From Comamonadaceae bacterium G21597-S1 (GTDB lineage: Bacteria; Pseudomonadota; Gammaproteobacteria; Burkholderiales; Burkholderiaceae_C): a stretch of 64,000 nt of DNA. The stretch spans positions 62,001 through 126,000 of the forward strand of contig JAPWHR010000003.1 of the NCBI GenBank assembly GCA_027214345.1, read 5' to 3'. Shown here in pieces: positions 55,559 to 64,000 of the stretch (within the stretch, counting starts at the first letter, position 1; each line of letters starts with the position of its first letter). The notes beneath the pieces were generated by a model that did not search any database, was not told where the DNA came from, and saw only the letters and a list, made by a program, of their open reading frames with translations. Position numbers and translations under genes: made by a program.

Positions 55559-56818
55559 TCACCGGTACAGCGGCAGGGCCGCGATGCGTTGCTCGATGGT
55601 CGCCAGCATGGCCTGGTACCGCGGCGCACCCACGCCGCCGAAGCGACGCCGGAACTCGGCTTCGGACAGGAATTCCGGCAGATCGCGCACATCGGGCATC
55701 AGGTCGGACTCGCGCACGCCGTTGGCCAGCACACGCTCGAAGCGCGCGAATGCCGGCCGGCCCGCCACCGCCAGTTCACCAAAACGCGTGCCCGCCCGGT
55801 CGGCCGCGAGGTCGTTGAACGAAAAGCCACTGCCGCCGCGCGCATCCTCGAGTTCCTTGTACAGCCCGACCACGTCCGACAAAGGGCTGCCCGCCGTGGC
55901 CGCCAGTGCGGCCGAGATCGTGAAATGTTGCGGAAAGTCGGCCCGGCCCTGCAGCGTCACCAGGTGGCGTTGCGCCATCGGCCAGTCGCGCGCCGCCGGC
56001 ACCAGCGCCGCAAGGCCCTTGCCGTTGACGTAGAACGCCAGCACGATCAATGCGGCACGGCTCTCGGCCGCCGGGTCACCCTGGGCCGACCGCTCCACCG
56101 CCAGTTGCATCAGGGGCCCGAGCAGCTGCTCCATGCGCAGGATGCGCAAGGCCCCGGACTCGCCCGTCAATTGCGCCAGCCGCTCCTGGTACCCGCGCCA
56201 GCGCTCCTGTTCCTGCGGCCCGACCAGCGCCGCCTTCAGCTGCGCCGGCACCGCGTCGCTCCATTCGAACTTCACGGTCAGGAAACCATTGCGCGCGCGC
56301 ACCTGCTTGATCACGTCGGCCGCCGCGTCGTAACGCGTGCTGGCCTGCATGCGCGCGATGCCGACATCGAGCAGGCCATTGGCCAGGAACGCCGGCACCG
56401 GCACCCGTCCCAGGCGCAGCTGCTCGAAGCGTGGCAGCGTCGCGGTCTCGCGCAACGCCGCCTCGACATTGATGAAGCGGCCCACCGGATTGGACGGCAG
56501 GGCCAGGCTGGCGTGCACGGTGGCCCGGCCATCCTGCAGCACGATGCGGCTGGCGCCGCCCAGGTAGCGATTGGCCAGGTAGTTCGCCGCCAGGTCGAGA
56601 TCCTCCTGAGACACCACGATCGTGCGCAGAACGCCCGCGCGCATGCGCCGCGGATCATTGCGCGCCAGCAACCAGCGCGCCCGGTCGACATGGGCCGGTG
56701 TCAGCGCGGCCTGCCGGGTGACCGACGGCGTGTCGTCGATGGCGAGCACCAGCGCGGCCAGCAGCAACAGCGGCGTCGCCAGCAACACCAGCAACAACAG
56801 ACGCCACACCGCGCGCAT
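55559..56818 (-). CDS. Conserved membrane-anchored protein of unknown function
   Basis: A 419-residue protein anchored by one N-terminal helix (residues 5-26), with the rest probably in the periplasm. The frame is open further upstream but I start at ATG 56818 because the anchor begins there. No family can be named with confidence. The C-terminus is unusual for its length in ending with a tightly built segment, FGGVGAPRYQAMLATIEQ, which is a good anchor for family searches. The upstream neighbour is the PaaI-like thioesterase gene, 45 bases away on the same strand. Confidence 0.75.
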   Translation of the reverse strand: MRAVWRLLLLVLLATPLLLLAALVLAIDDTPSVTRQAALTPAHVDRARWLLARNDPRRMRAGVLRTIVVSQEDLDLAANYLANRYLGGASRIVLQDGRATVHASLALPSNPVGRFINVEAALRETATLPRFEQLRLGRVPVPAFLANGLLDVGIARMQASTRYDAAADVIKQVRARNGFLTVKFEWSDAVPAQLKAALVGPQEQERWRGYQERLAQLTGESGALRILRMEQLLGPLMQLAVERSAQGDPAAESRAALIVLAFYVNGKGLAALVPAARDWPMAQRHLVTLQGRADFPQHFTISAALAATAGSPLSDVVGLYKELEDARGGSGFSFNDLAADRAGTRFGELAVAGRPAFARFERVLANGVRESDLMPDVRDLPEFLSEAEFRRRFGGVGAPRYQAMLATIEQRIAALPLYR

Positions 56819-56863
56819 CACGGCCGGCTCCCGAACGCCGGCCACACGCGGAGTGTCACGCAA

Positions 56864-57268
56864 TTACAACAGCGCATACGTGGTCGAGGCCCGGCACACG
56901 CTGCGCTGGTCGTTCGCGCCACGGATGTCGATCTCTCCGAAGGCCAGCGATTTGCCGACCCGGATCGCACGCGCCTGCACGATTCCGTCCTGCCCCGCCA
57001 GCGGCTTGAGGAAGCTGGTGTTCATCTGCACCGTGGTGCAGGGCTTGAAGGTGCCCCAGTGCTGCATCAGCGCCAGCACCATGGCCGTGTCGGCTGCGGC
57101 CATCATGGCCTGCCCGCATACCATGCCGCCTTCGCGCGCGAGTTGCGGCTGCTGCGGCAGGCGCAACTGCACACCATCGTCATCGGCCTGTTCGACGACC
57201 AGCCCCAGGGCCTGTACCCAGGGCGCGAAATAGTCGGCCAGTGCGGCCTGCAAATGTGCGATTTCCAT
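56864..57268 (-). CDS. Hotdog-fold thioesterase, PaaI-like
   Basis: A 134-residue protein of the hotdog-fold thioesterase superfamily. GGMVCGQAMMAAADTAMVLAL near residue 47 is the PaaI-type active-site helix, where the aspartate (in ADTAMV) is the catalytic residue. VQMNTSFLKPLAGQD and GKSLAFGEIDIRG complete the fold. Such enzymes hydrolyse acyl-CoA or acyl-carrier thioesters, often to rescue dead-end CoA esters of aromatic breakdown. ATG 57268 is the family start; the frame is open further upstream. The substrate is unknown. Confidence 0.85.
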   Translation of the reverse strand: MEIAHLQAALADYFAPWVQALGLVVEQADDDGVQLRLPQQPQLAREGGMVCGQAMMAAADTAMVLALMQHWGTFKPCTTVQMNTSFLKPLAGQDGIVQARAIRVGKSLAFGEIDIRGANDQRSVCRASTTYALL

Positions 57269-57450
57269 GGCCCGCAGCTTAGCGGAATGGCGGCGCCACC
57301 GCGCGCGCCGATCGGACGGCCGGCCGCGCACGGGCATCCGCACCCGTCGCGTCATCGTTTTCCCCGATTCCCTTATTTGGCGCCGGGTCTTCCATAGGCT
57401 CACGGACTGCGTTATGGTCTTTGCCACGCAGGACCACGTTGGAGGCGTCG

Positions 57451-59781
57451 ATGGCAAAGCGTTTGGTGACCGAGCACTCAAGCCGGATGGTCCTGCCATC
57501 GCCGGGGCTCAAGGACGCGCCGGTGCTGGACCTGATGTGCTCACATTTCGTGCTGACGCTGGCCGCACGTCGCGGCTCGAACTTCAACGTGCGCCGCGAC
57601 CTCAACAGCGTGGTCTCGCTGACCGGCCGGCACCTGGTGTGGCCGTTGCCGGTGCTGGCGCGCGTGCGCGAGTTCCTGGGACGGCGCTGCGTCGGCAACG
57701 ACTACTGGCGCGGCCACGAATCCCTGCGCGACGCCGAGTTCCTGTCGCGCCACGGCGTCTGGCGCGGGCCTTATGAAGAAGGCACCTTGTTCTTCTACCT
57801 CGACGAATACGCCAAGGACCAGCCCAAGGACCTGATCTCGCTGCTGTCGGTCACCGGCGACTGGTTGACGCAAAGCCTGAAGAAGCAGTCCACGCTGGTC
57901 GAGAAGAACATCGACGCACTGGCCGGCCTGCTGCAACTGAACAAGGCCGAACGCGCGCTGCTGCTGTATGGCACGCTGGCGCGGTACCAGCGCGACCTGC
58001 GCAGCATCCTGGTGGAGTTCAAGGTCAGCAATGCGCCCGAAGCCTATGCCGCGATCGCCGAGCTCGCACAGGTCAGTGCCAGCGAGGTCGGCGAGGCCTT
58101 GCGCGCCGGCTCGCGCCTGGAGCGCATCGGCCTGATCGAGAACCTGATCTCCGAGCACAACATCACCGACCTGGCCGACTTGATGAAGGTCAGCGAGAAA
58201 CTGCCACCGGTGCTGATGCGCGAATACCGCGACCGGGCCGAGCTGATGGCGGTGTTCACCCGGCCCTCGAGCAAGAGCGAACTGTCGACGGCCGATTTCC
58301 AGTTCGTGCAGGAAGACACCGAGGTCTTGTGCGCCTTGCTGGGCAACGCCGTCGCCCGCAAGGAAAGCGGCGTCAACGTGTTGCTGTACGGGCCGCCGGG
58401 CACCGGCAAGACCGAACTGGCCAAGGTCGTGGCGCAGGCCGCCGGGCTGGAACTGTTCGAAGTCGAATATGCCGACCGCGACGGCAATTCACTCAGCGGG
58501 CGCGATCGTTACCGGTCGCTGCAAATCGCGCAGGTGTTCCTCAAGGGCAGCGAAAACGCCGCCTTGTTGTTCGACGAGGTCGAAGACGTGTTTCCGCCGA
58601 TCTCCAGCGAGGCGGCGCAATTGCTGGCACGGGCCGAGCAGGTGGCCGCACCGAGCAATGGCAGCGTCAGCGGCAAGGCCTGGGTGAACCAGATCCTGGA
58701 GTCGAACAACGTGCCCACGATCTGGGTCACGAACCGCATCGAGCAGATCGACCCGGCATTCCGGCGCCGCTTCGCCTACCACCTCGAGCTCAAGTCGCCG
58801 CCACCGGGCGCACGCGAAGGCGTCGTGCGCAAGACGCTCGACGGCATCGCGGTGTCCGACGCGTTCGTCGCGCGGCTGGCCTCGCGCAAGGGCCTGACCC
58901 CGGCGCAGATCCGCACCGCCGTGCGTTTTGCCGGACTGGCCCATGGCGCGAGCGACCCGACGCCGGATGTGCAGGTCTGCGAACGACTGATCGAGCGGCA
59001 GTTGCGCAACGCCGATCTCGCGCTGGGCAAAGACACCGAGCCCGATCCCGCACAGCAGATGGTGACCCGCTACGACCTGGCCAACCTGAACGTGGAATGC
59101 CGCTTCGAGCTGCCGCGGATCGTGCAGGCCTTGCGCGCACGCGGACACGGCACCCTGTGTTTTCACGGGCCGCCGGGCAGCGGCAAGACGGCGCTGGCCC
59201 GCCATATCGCGCAGGAACTGGAACAACCGCTGATGGTCAAGCAGGCCAGTGACCTGATGAGCAAATACGTCGGCGAGACCGAGCAGCAGATGGCGGCCAT
59301 GTTCCGCGACGCGCAGTCCGAGAAGGCCGTGTTGCTGCTCGACGAGGCCGACAGCTTCCTGCAGGACCGCCGGGGGGCCCAGCGCAACTACGAAGTCAGC
59401 GAGGTCAACGAAATGCTGCAAGGCATGGAGCGTTTCCCCGGCGTCTTCATCTGCACCACCAACCTGTTCGAGCGACTCGACGCCGCCGCCTTGCGCCGCT
59501 TCACCTTCAAGATCCGCTTCAAGCCGCTGGAGCACGACCAGCGGACCCAGATGTTCGTGACCGAGGCCCTGCAGGGCGATCCCCAGCGCTTGCAGACCGA
59601 CATGCTGCAACGGCTGGGCCGGCTCGACCAGTTGTGCCCGGGCGACTTCGCCGCCGTCAAGCGCCAGGCCACCATCCTGGATGCCGCGCTGGAGCCACTG
59701 GAGTTCCTCGAACAGCTCGAAGCCGAACACCGGCTCAAGCCGGAAGTGCGGGACGGCCGATCCATGGGGTTCCTGCCATAA
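57451..59781 (+). CDS. Uncharacterised tandem AAA+ ATPase
   Basis: A 776-residue protein with an N-terminal helical region (residues 1-280) of unknown fold and two AAA+ modules. Module 1: Walker A GPPGTGKT at 314-321, Walker B ALLFDEVEDVF near 372, arginine-finger-like AFRRRFAYHLELK near 438. Module 2: Walker A GPPGSGKT at 573-580, Walker B VLLLDEADSF near 629 and ALRRFTFKIRFKP near 682. Both modules look able to bind and split ATP. The layout is like that of Cdc48-type double-ring ATPases but the N-domain differs, and I recognise no characterised homolog. GGAGG precedes the ATG. It stands alone on the + strand, divergent from the thioesterase gene. Confidence 0.82.
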   Translation: MAKRLVTEHSSRMVLPSPGLKDAPVLDLMCSHFVLTLAARRGSNFNVRRDLNSVVSLTGRHLVWPLPVLARVREFLGRRCVGNDYWRGHESLRDAEFLSRHGVWRGPYEEGTLFFYLDEYAKDQPKDLISLLSVTGDWLTQSLKKQSTLVEKNIDALAGLLQLNKAERALLLYGTLARYQRDLRSILVEFKVSNAPEAYAAIAELAQVSASEVGEALRAGSRLERIGLIENLISEHNITDLADLMKVSEKLPPVLMREYRDRAELMAVFTRPSSKSELSTADFQFVQEDTEVLCALLGNAVARKESGVNVLLYGPPGTGKTELAKVVAQAAGLELFEVEYADRDGNSLSGRDRYRSLQIAQVFLKGSENAALLFDEVEDVFPPISSEAAQLLARAEQVAAPSNGSVSGKAWVNQILESNNVPTIWVTNRIEQIDPAFRRRFAYHLELKSPPPGAREGVVRKTLDGIAVSDAFVARLASRKGLTPAQIRTAVRFAGLAHGASDPTPDVQVCERLIERQLRNADLALGKDTEPDPAQQMVTRYDLANLNVECRFELPRIVQALRARGHGTLCFHGPPGSGKTALARHIAQELEQPLMVKQASDLMSKYVGETEQQMAAMFRDAQSEKAVLLLDEADSFLQDRRGAQRNYEVSEVNEMLQGMERFPGVFICTTNLFERLDAAALRRFTFKIRFKPLEHDQRTQMFVTEALQGDPQRLQTDMLQRLGRLDQLCPGDFAAVKRQATILDAALEPLEFLEQLEAEHRLKPEVRDGRSMGFLP

Positions 59782-59956
59782 CCGTCGGGCAACGTCCGGG
59801 ACCGCCGGCCGATCGCCTGCCGGTGCCTTGCCGTATCCTTGTGCATACGAGGGCGCGATGCATGGCCATGCCTGCGCCGGAACCCGGATGCGGACGCGGC
59901 GCCTGCCCAGCAGGCACAATCCGGGCCCAATGTTCCCGTGGACCCGACACCGACCG

Positions 59957-61063
59957 ATGATGGAGCCGTATCGCCCCCCCCGCTCCCGACGACGCCGTCG
60001 CACCGACGCGTGGCGGAAATCCCTGGCCGCACTGCTGCTGGCCAGCACGGGCTTCGGAGCCATCGCGCAGGCGTCGCCACCGCCATCGCAACAACTGCGC
60101 ATCGTGGGGGGATTGGCGGGCGTCAACCAGTTTGTCCAGCACGAGCAACCCTTCTGGACCCGCACTTTGCCGGAGATCAGCAACGGGCGTTATTCGGCCG
60201 CGATCGTGCCATTCGATCGCGCCGGAGTCCCGGCGCAGGACATGGTGCGGCTGATGCAGATGGGCGTGATTCCGTTCGGCACGATACCGCTGAGCCGCGT
60301 CGCGCCCCAGGAAGCCGCATTCAGCGCGGCGGACCTGGCGGGGCTGAACCCCGACATCGCCACGCTCAAGACGACATTGGCGGCCTTTCGCCCCTATCTG
60401 GAGAACACGCTGCGCCAGCGTTACGGCATCGAGCTGCTGGCGATCTATAGCTATCCCGCCCAGATGGTGTTCTGCAACCGGCCGATCACGCGGCTCGAAG
60501 ACCTGGCAGGACTGCGGGTGCGCGTCTCGGGCACGACGCTGGGCGACTTCGTGCGGGCCTTCGGTGGCATTCCAGTCGTCACCGCGATGACCGACCTGCT
60601 GCCCCAGATCCGCAAGGGCAATGTGAGCTGCGCCATCACCGGCACCATGACCGGCAACACGCTGGGTTTGCACGAGGTCACGACCCACATCTATGCCTTG
60701 CCCATCACCTGGGGCCTGTCGATGTTCGGCGCCAACCTGGACTCCTGGAACGCCCTGGAGCCGGAGTTGCGCGTCGCGCTGCGTGACGCGTTGCCCCGGC
60801 TCGAGGCGCGGATCTGGGCCGCCAGCGAACAGGCCACCCTCGACGGCCTGGCGTGCAACACCGGCGCCGCCGGCTGCCGCCTGGGACGCAAGGGCAGCAT
60901 GACCGCCGTGCCGATGGATCCGCGGGACCAGCAGCGGCTGCGGGACATCGTGCAGTCGCATATCCTGCCCAGCTGGTTGCGCCGCTGCGGGCCCGAATGC
61001 GCGACGATCTGGAACCAGACCATTGCTCCGGTCCGTGGCATCACGGCGCCGGGCGCGTCATGA
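59957..61063 (+). CDS. Orphan TRAP-type solute-binding protein
   Basis: A 368-residue exported protein of the DctP-like family. An Arg-rich head is followed by a hydrophobic segment ending GFGAIAQA, a Sec signal. Family hallmarks include LEDLAGLRVRVSGTTLGDFV near residue 182, which holds the arginine that binds carboxylate ligands, and a counterpart of the DG motif in GNVSCAITGTMTG. The start is uncertain: ATGs at 59930, 59957 and 59960 have no clear ribosome binding site. No TRAP permease genes are nearby. The stop overlaps the start of a GGDEF-EAL receptor gene (ATGA), so the binding protein probably senses a ligand for that receptor rather than feeding a transporter. Confidence 0.8.
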   Translation: MMEPYRPPRSRRRRRTDAWRKSLAALLLASTGFGAIAQASPPPSQQLRIVGGLAGVNQFVQHEQPFWTRTLPEISNGRYSAAIVPFDRAGVPAQDMVRLMQMGVIPFGTIPLSRVAPQEAAFSAADLAGLNPDIATLKTTLAAFRPYLENTLRQRYGIELLAIYSYPAQMVFCNRPITRLEDLAGLRVRVSGTTLGDFVRAFGGIPVVTAMTDLLPQIRKGNVSCAITGTMTGNTLGLHEVTTHIYALPITWGLSMFGANLDSWNALEPELRVALRDALPRLEARIWAASEQATLDGLACNTGAAGCRLGRKGSMTAVPMDPRDQQRLRDIVQSHILPSWLRRCGPECATIWNQTIAPVRGITAPGAS

Positions 61064-63723
61064 CCCAGGACCGGGCGTTCGCCAACGAGTCCACGCGCAG
61101 GTCGGTGCCGCGGCGCGTCCGATGGACGATCCTGGCCGGTGCCGCGGTCTTCCTGTCGGTGCTCGCGCTGGTTGCCGCGAGCCTGATCACGCAAGGCCGC
61201 CAGGCGGCCCTGGTCAGCGCGGAACGCGATGCGGTGCGATTCGTGGCCGGTGCGGAAGCGGCATTGAACCGCAACCTGCTCAGCATCGACATCCTGCTGG
61301 CCAGCATGGACGAGGTCCTGCGCGCATCGAACCTGGTGCTCGAATGGCTGGACCACGACCTGGCGACCCGCCAGATGCGGGCAGCGGACAACCAGAACCT
61401 GCTGGTCAGCCAGCTGGCGCTGATGACGCCGAAGGGCCAGATCGTGGCGTCGTCCCAGTACGGGGACCGCCCGGTCCTGCTGGCGTTGCCCGACGGATAC
61501 CTCGAGCGGGTGCTCGCCATCCGGGTGCCCACGCTGGTCATCAGCGAGCCGGTCATCAGTGCGTCGAGCGGCGAGCCCGTGTTGTACATGGCGCGCAGCA
61601 TCAAACTGGCGGACACCAGCCGCATCGTGGCCGTGGCCGAAGTGCGGGTGCCGCTGCTGGGCTCGGTGATGGCGCAGGGCGTGACGATTCCCGGCCTGGA
61701 GCTCACGCTCGAACGGGGCAATGGCGAAATGCTGGCCAGCGTTCCGCCGACCGAGGAGCTGACCGGCGTGATGCTGTCGCCCGGCCTGACCGGGATGCTG
61801 GCGCTCGGCGAGGTCCATCGCGCCCCGGCACGGCTGAGCCAGCAGGATGCCATCGTGGTGACCCGCCCGACGCTGTACGCCTCCGTCGCCATCGCGGCCA
61901 GCGTGCCGATCACGGCGGCGCTGCAGAACTGGCGCGATGACCGCGATCTGATCGTGCTGGTGGCCGTGCCGATCGCGCTGATGATCCTGCTGGCCACGGC
62001 GATGTCGCTGCAATACCTGGGCCGGATCGGCCAGGCGCGTGCGCAGGTCCTGGAGGGCAAGGCCCAGCTCGAGGCCACACTCGACGCCATGCCCGACTCC
62101 TTGCTCGAGCTCGGGCTGGACGGCCAGTACTACCGTTCGCATGCGCCCCATCCGACGCTGCTGGCGGTCGCGCCCGGCCTGTTCGAGCACGGACGCGTGG
62201 CCGACCATCTGCCGCCCTCGGCGGCCCAGCCCATCCTGCAGGCACTGCAGCAGGCCAATACCACCGGTTCGAGCGGCGGCACGCAGTTCATGCTGCGCCA
62301 TGGCGGGTCGGACACCTGGTTCGAGCTGTCGGTGGCGCGCAAGACCGGCGACACACCGCAGTCGCCCCGGTTCATCGTGATCTCGCGCGACATCACCGCC
62401 AGCAAGTTGGCGGCGCGCGAGATCGAACAGCTGGCGTTCTTCGACCCGCTGACCCAACTGCCCAATCGTCGCTTGCTGATGGACCGCCTGCAACAGGCCC
62501 TGGCGTCGGGCGCCCGCAGCGGCCGCCTGGGCGCGCTGATGTTCATGGACCTGGATCATTTCAAGACCATCAACGACACGCTCGGACATGACATCGGCGA
62601 CCAGTTGCTCAAACAGGTGGCCGAACGCCTGCGGGCCTGCGTGCGCGAAGCCGACACGGTGGCCCGCCTGGGCGGCGACGAATTCGTCGTGATGCTCGAG
62701 GAGCTCGACATGCCGGCTCCAAATGCCGCGGCACAGACCGAGCTGATCGGCGAGAAGATCCTGGCTGCGCTGAACCAGCCGTATCGGCTCGGGCAACACA
62801 CGCTGCCGAGCACGCCGAGCATCGGCGTCACGCTGTTCAACGGCCACGAGCAGGCGCTGGACGACCTGCTCAAGCAGGCCGACATCGCGATGTACCAGGC
62901 CAAGACGTCCGGGCGCAATGCAATCCGCTTCTACGACCCGGTCATGCAGGCGACGATCGCGGCGCGTACGGCGCTCGAGAACGACCTGCGCGATGCGCTG
63001 GACAAGGACCAGTTCACGTTGTTCTACCAGGCGCAGGTGGACACGCAGGATGCGGTCGTCGGCGCCGAAGTCCTGTTGCGCTGGCAACATCCGGTGCGCG
63101 GCATGGTGCCGCCGATGGAATTCATTCCGCTGACCGAAGAGACCGGACTGATCCTGCCGATCGGGCAATGGGTGTTGCACGCGGCCTGCGCACAACTCAC
63201 GGCCTGGCAGGCGCATCCGCGGTTGCAGGCGCTGGAGCTGGCGGTCAATGTCAGCGCACGCCAGTTCCGGGACATCGATTTCGTGCAGAACGTGGCACAG
63301 GTGCTGCGGGAGACCGGCGCCCGGCCCGACCGGCTCAAGCTCGAACTGACCGAAAGCCTGGTGCTGGACGACGTGCAGGACACGATCGCCAAGATGGAGC
63401 AGCTCAAGGCGCTGGGCGTGCGTTTCTCGATGGATGATTTCGGCACCGGGCAGTCGTCGCTGTCCTACCTGACGCGATTGCCGCTGGACCAGCTCAAGAT
63501 CGACCAGAGTTTCGTGCGCAACATCGGCGTCAAGGCCAGCGACGGCATCATCATCCAGACCATCATTGGCCTGGCCAGCAAGCTGGGCATGCAGGTGATC
63601 GCCGAAGGCGTGGAGACGGCCATGCAACGCGGGTTCCTGCAACAACACGGATGCGACGTATGCCAGGGTTTCCTGCTCGGCCGCCCGGTGCCGGTGGCGC
63701 GCTTCATGCAGGACGTCGGCTGA
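61060..63723 (+). CDS. Membrane GGDEF-EAL receptor for cyclic di-GMP
   Basis: An 887-residue transmembrane protein. A helix at about 22-42, a large periplasmic sensor (about 45-295, dCache or CHASE-like), and a second helix at about 297-318 are followed by a PAS-like segment, a GGDEF domain (GGDEF at 537-541, preceded by READ, an RxxD inhibitory site) and an EAL domain. The EAL motif reads EVLLRW at 670, a variant found in active enzymes; DDFGTGQSSL and KIDQSF are intact. Both activities are therefore possible. The ATG overlaps the binding-protein stop, so the two are made together and probably form one sensor. Confidence 0.93.
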   Translation: MTQDRAFANESTRRSVPRRVRWTILAGAAVFLSVLALVAASLITQGRQAALVSAERDAVRFVAGAEAALNRNLLSIDILLASMDEVLRASNLVLEWLDHDLATRQMRAADNQNLLVSQLALMTPKGQIVASSQYGDRPVLLALPDGYLERVLAIRVPTLVISEPVISASSGEPVLYMARSIKLADTSRIVAVAEVRVPLLGSVMAQGVTIPGLELTLERGNGEMLASVPPTEELTGVMLSPGLTGMLALGEVHRAPARLSQQDAIVVTRPTLYASVAIAASVPITAALQNWRDDRDLIVLVAVPIALMILLATAMSLQYLGRIGQARAQVLEGKAQLEATLDAMPDSLLELGLDGQYYRSHAPHPTLLAVAPGLFEHGRVADHLPPSAAQPILQALQQANTTGSSGGTQFMLRHGGSDTWFELSVARKTGDTPQSPRFIVISRDITASKLAAREIEQLAFFDPLTQLPNRRLLMDRLQQALASGARSGRLGALMFMDLDHFKTINDTLGHDIGDQLLKQVAERLRACVREADTVARLGGDEFVVMLEELDMPAPNAAAQTELIGEKILAALNQPYRLGQHTLPSTPSIGVTLFNGHEQALDDLLKQADIAMYQAKTSGRNAIRFYDPVMQATIAARTALENDLRDALDKDQFTLFYQAQVDTQDAVVGAEVLLRWQHPVRGMVPPMEFIPLTEETGLILPIGQWVLHAACAQLTAWQAHPRLQALELAVNVSARQFRDIDFVQNVAQVLRETGARPDRLKLELTESLVLDDVQDTIAKMEQLKALGVRFSMDDFGTGQSSLSYLTRLPLDQLKIDQSFVRNIGVKASDGIIIQTIIGLASKLGMQVIAEGVETAMQRGFLQQHGCDVCQGFLLGRPVPVARFMQDVG

Positions 63724-63741
63724 TACCGGCCCCGGTGCGGT

Positions 63742-64000
63742 TCAGTCCAGCGGGCTGAAATGTTCGGGTTGCAGGATCTCGATCGTGCCGCGGCGCAATA
63801 CCAGCAGCCCGGACTGCTCCAGGCGCTTGAGCTCCATCGACAACTTCGGTCGGCTGACGCCGCAACGCGCCGCAAGGTGTTCGTGGGTGGTCTCCAGCCG
63901 GCAGCTGCCATCGGCACGTCGCGGCGCATCGCGCATCGAGCGCGCAAGCGTGGCGCAGACCCGTTCCGTCACGCCACGCTCGAGCCAGTTGCGTTCGCGC
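63742..64000 (-). CDS. Crp/Fnr-family regulator (C-terminal part)
   Basis: The last 85 residues of a regulator that continues past the right edge. They hold a winged helix of the Crp/Fnr family, with TTHEHLAARCGVSRPKLSMELKRLEQSGLL as helix-turn-helix and TIEILQPEHF as the end of the wing. The frame remains open to the edge, reading RERNWLERGVTERV, so the N-terminal cyclic-nucleotide-binding-like domain lies outside. It is convergent with the GGDEF-EAL gene, 18 bases away. Confidence 0.85.
   Translation of the reverse strand, partial: RERNWLERGVTERVCATLARSMRDAPRRADGSCRLETTHEHLAARCGVSRPKLSMELKRLEQSGLLVLRRGTIEILQPEHFSPLD

Noticed and set aside
60691-63648. A 985-codon open frame on the minus strand opposite the GGDEF-EAL gene
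   Set aside because: It lies exactly antisense to a well-supported gene, and its product is rich in Arg, Gln, His and Gly as expected from reading GC-rich coding DNA backwards.

Overview
The window is GC-rich DNA (coding regions strongly G/C at third positions, few intergenic bases) whose gene content points to a free-living betaproteobacterium, most likely order Burkholderiales. Pointers are the pairing of ilvE with a zf-CHCC zinc-finger gene, a glnK-amtB operon with a sigma-54/NtrC control region, a GTP-type PEP carboxykinase, TRAP transporters with sugar-acid enzymes, a homoprotocatechuate meta-cleavage cluster and a PEP-CTERM protein. Species cannot be fixed from the sequence. I saw no rRNA, tRNA, insertion sequence, prophage or CRISPR array, so this reads as ordinary chromosome.

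Layout. 1-6.2 kb: a TSUP permease, then a minus-strand operon of a GntR/FCD regulator, an enolase-superfamily acid-sugar enzyme and a DctPQM TRAP transporter. 6.2-13.3 kb: a hexanucleotide repeat, a BLUF photoreceptor, M14 and M48 peptidases, an AmpG-like permease, a two-component system and a candidate structured RNA ending in a strong terminator. 13.5-16.9 kb: zf-CHCC protein, ilvE, a membrane protein, radA. 16.9-25.3 kb: the hpa cluster (R, split G1/G2, E, D, F, H, I) with a class II aldolase and a ketopantoate-reductase-like gene fused to its end by overlapping codons. Together HpaD, E, F, G, H and I take homoprotocatechuate to pyruvate and succinate semialdehyde; the hydroxylase (hpaBC), a transporter and the semialdehyde dehydrogenase are not in view.

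25.3-36.5 kb: RNase II-like enzyme, cbpA-cbpM chaperone pair, alanine racemase, LplT-like transporter, a diguanylate cyclase, glutathione peroxidase and a six-PAS GGDEF-EAL protein. 36.5-40.7 kb: glcF and glcE (without glcD in view), an SMP-30 lactonase and an aldose epimerase. 40.7-44.5 kb: nitrogen-controlled glnK-amtB divergent from comM. 44.5-52.9 kb: exported lipoprotein, PEP-CTERM metzincin, FrnE-like oxidoreductase, VOC protein, dadA, TetR, UspA, metallophosphoesterase, LysR and two related small membrane proteins. 52.9-64 kb: pckG behind a large inverted repeat, a 46-residue membrane protein, two minus-strand genes, an uncharacterised tandem AAA+ ATPase, an orphan TRAP-type binding protein overlapping a GGDEF-EAL receptor gene, and the end of a Crp/Fnr regulator.

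Three separate proteins make or break cyclic di-GMP, and a light sensor, a PAS-rich sensor and a periplasmic binding protein lie close to these outputs, so environmental signalling is a theme. The least explained items are the RNA at 13131-13301, the tandem AAA+ protein and the binding-protein/GGDEF-EAL pair.
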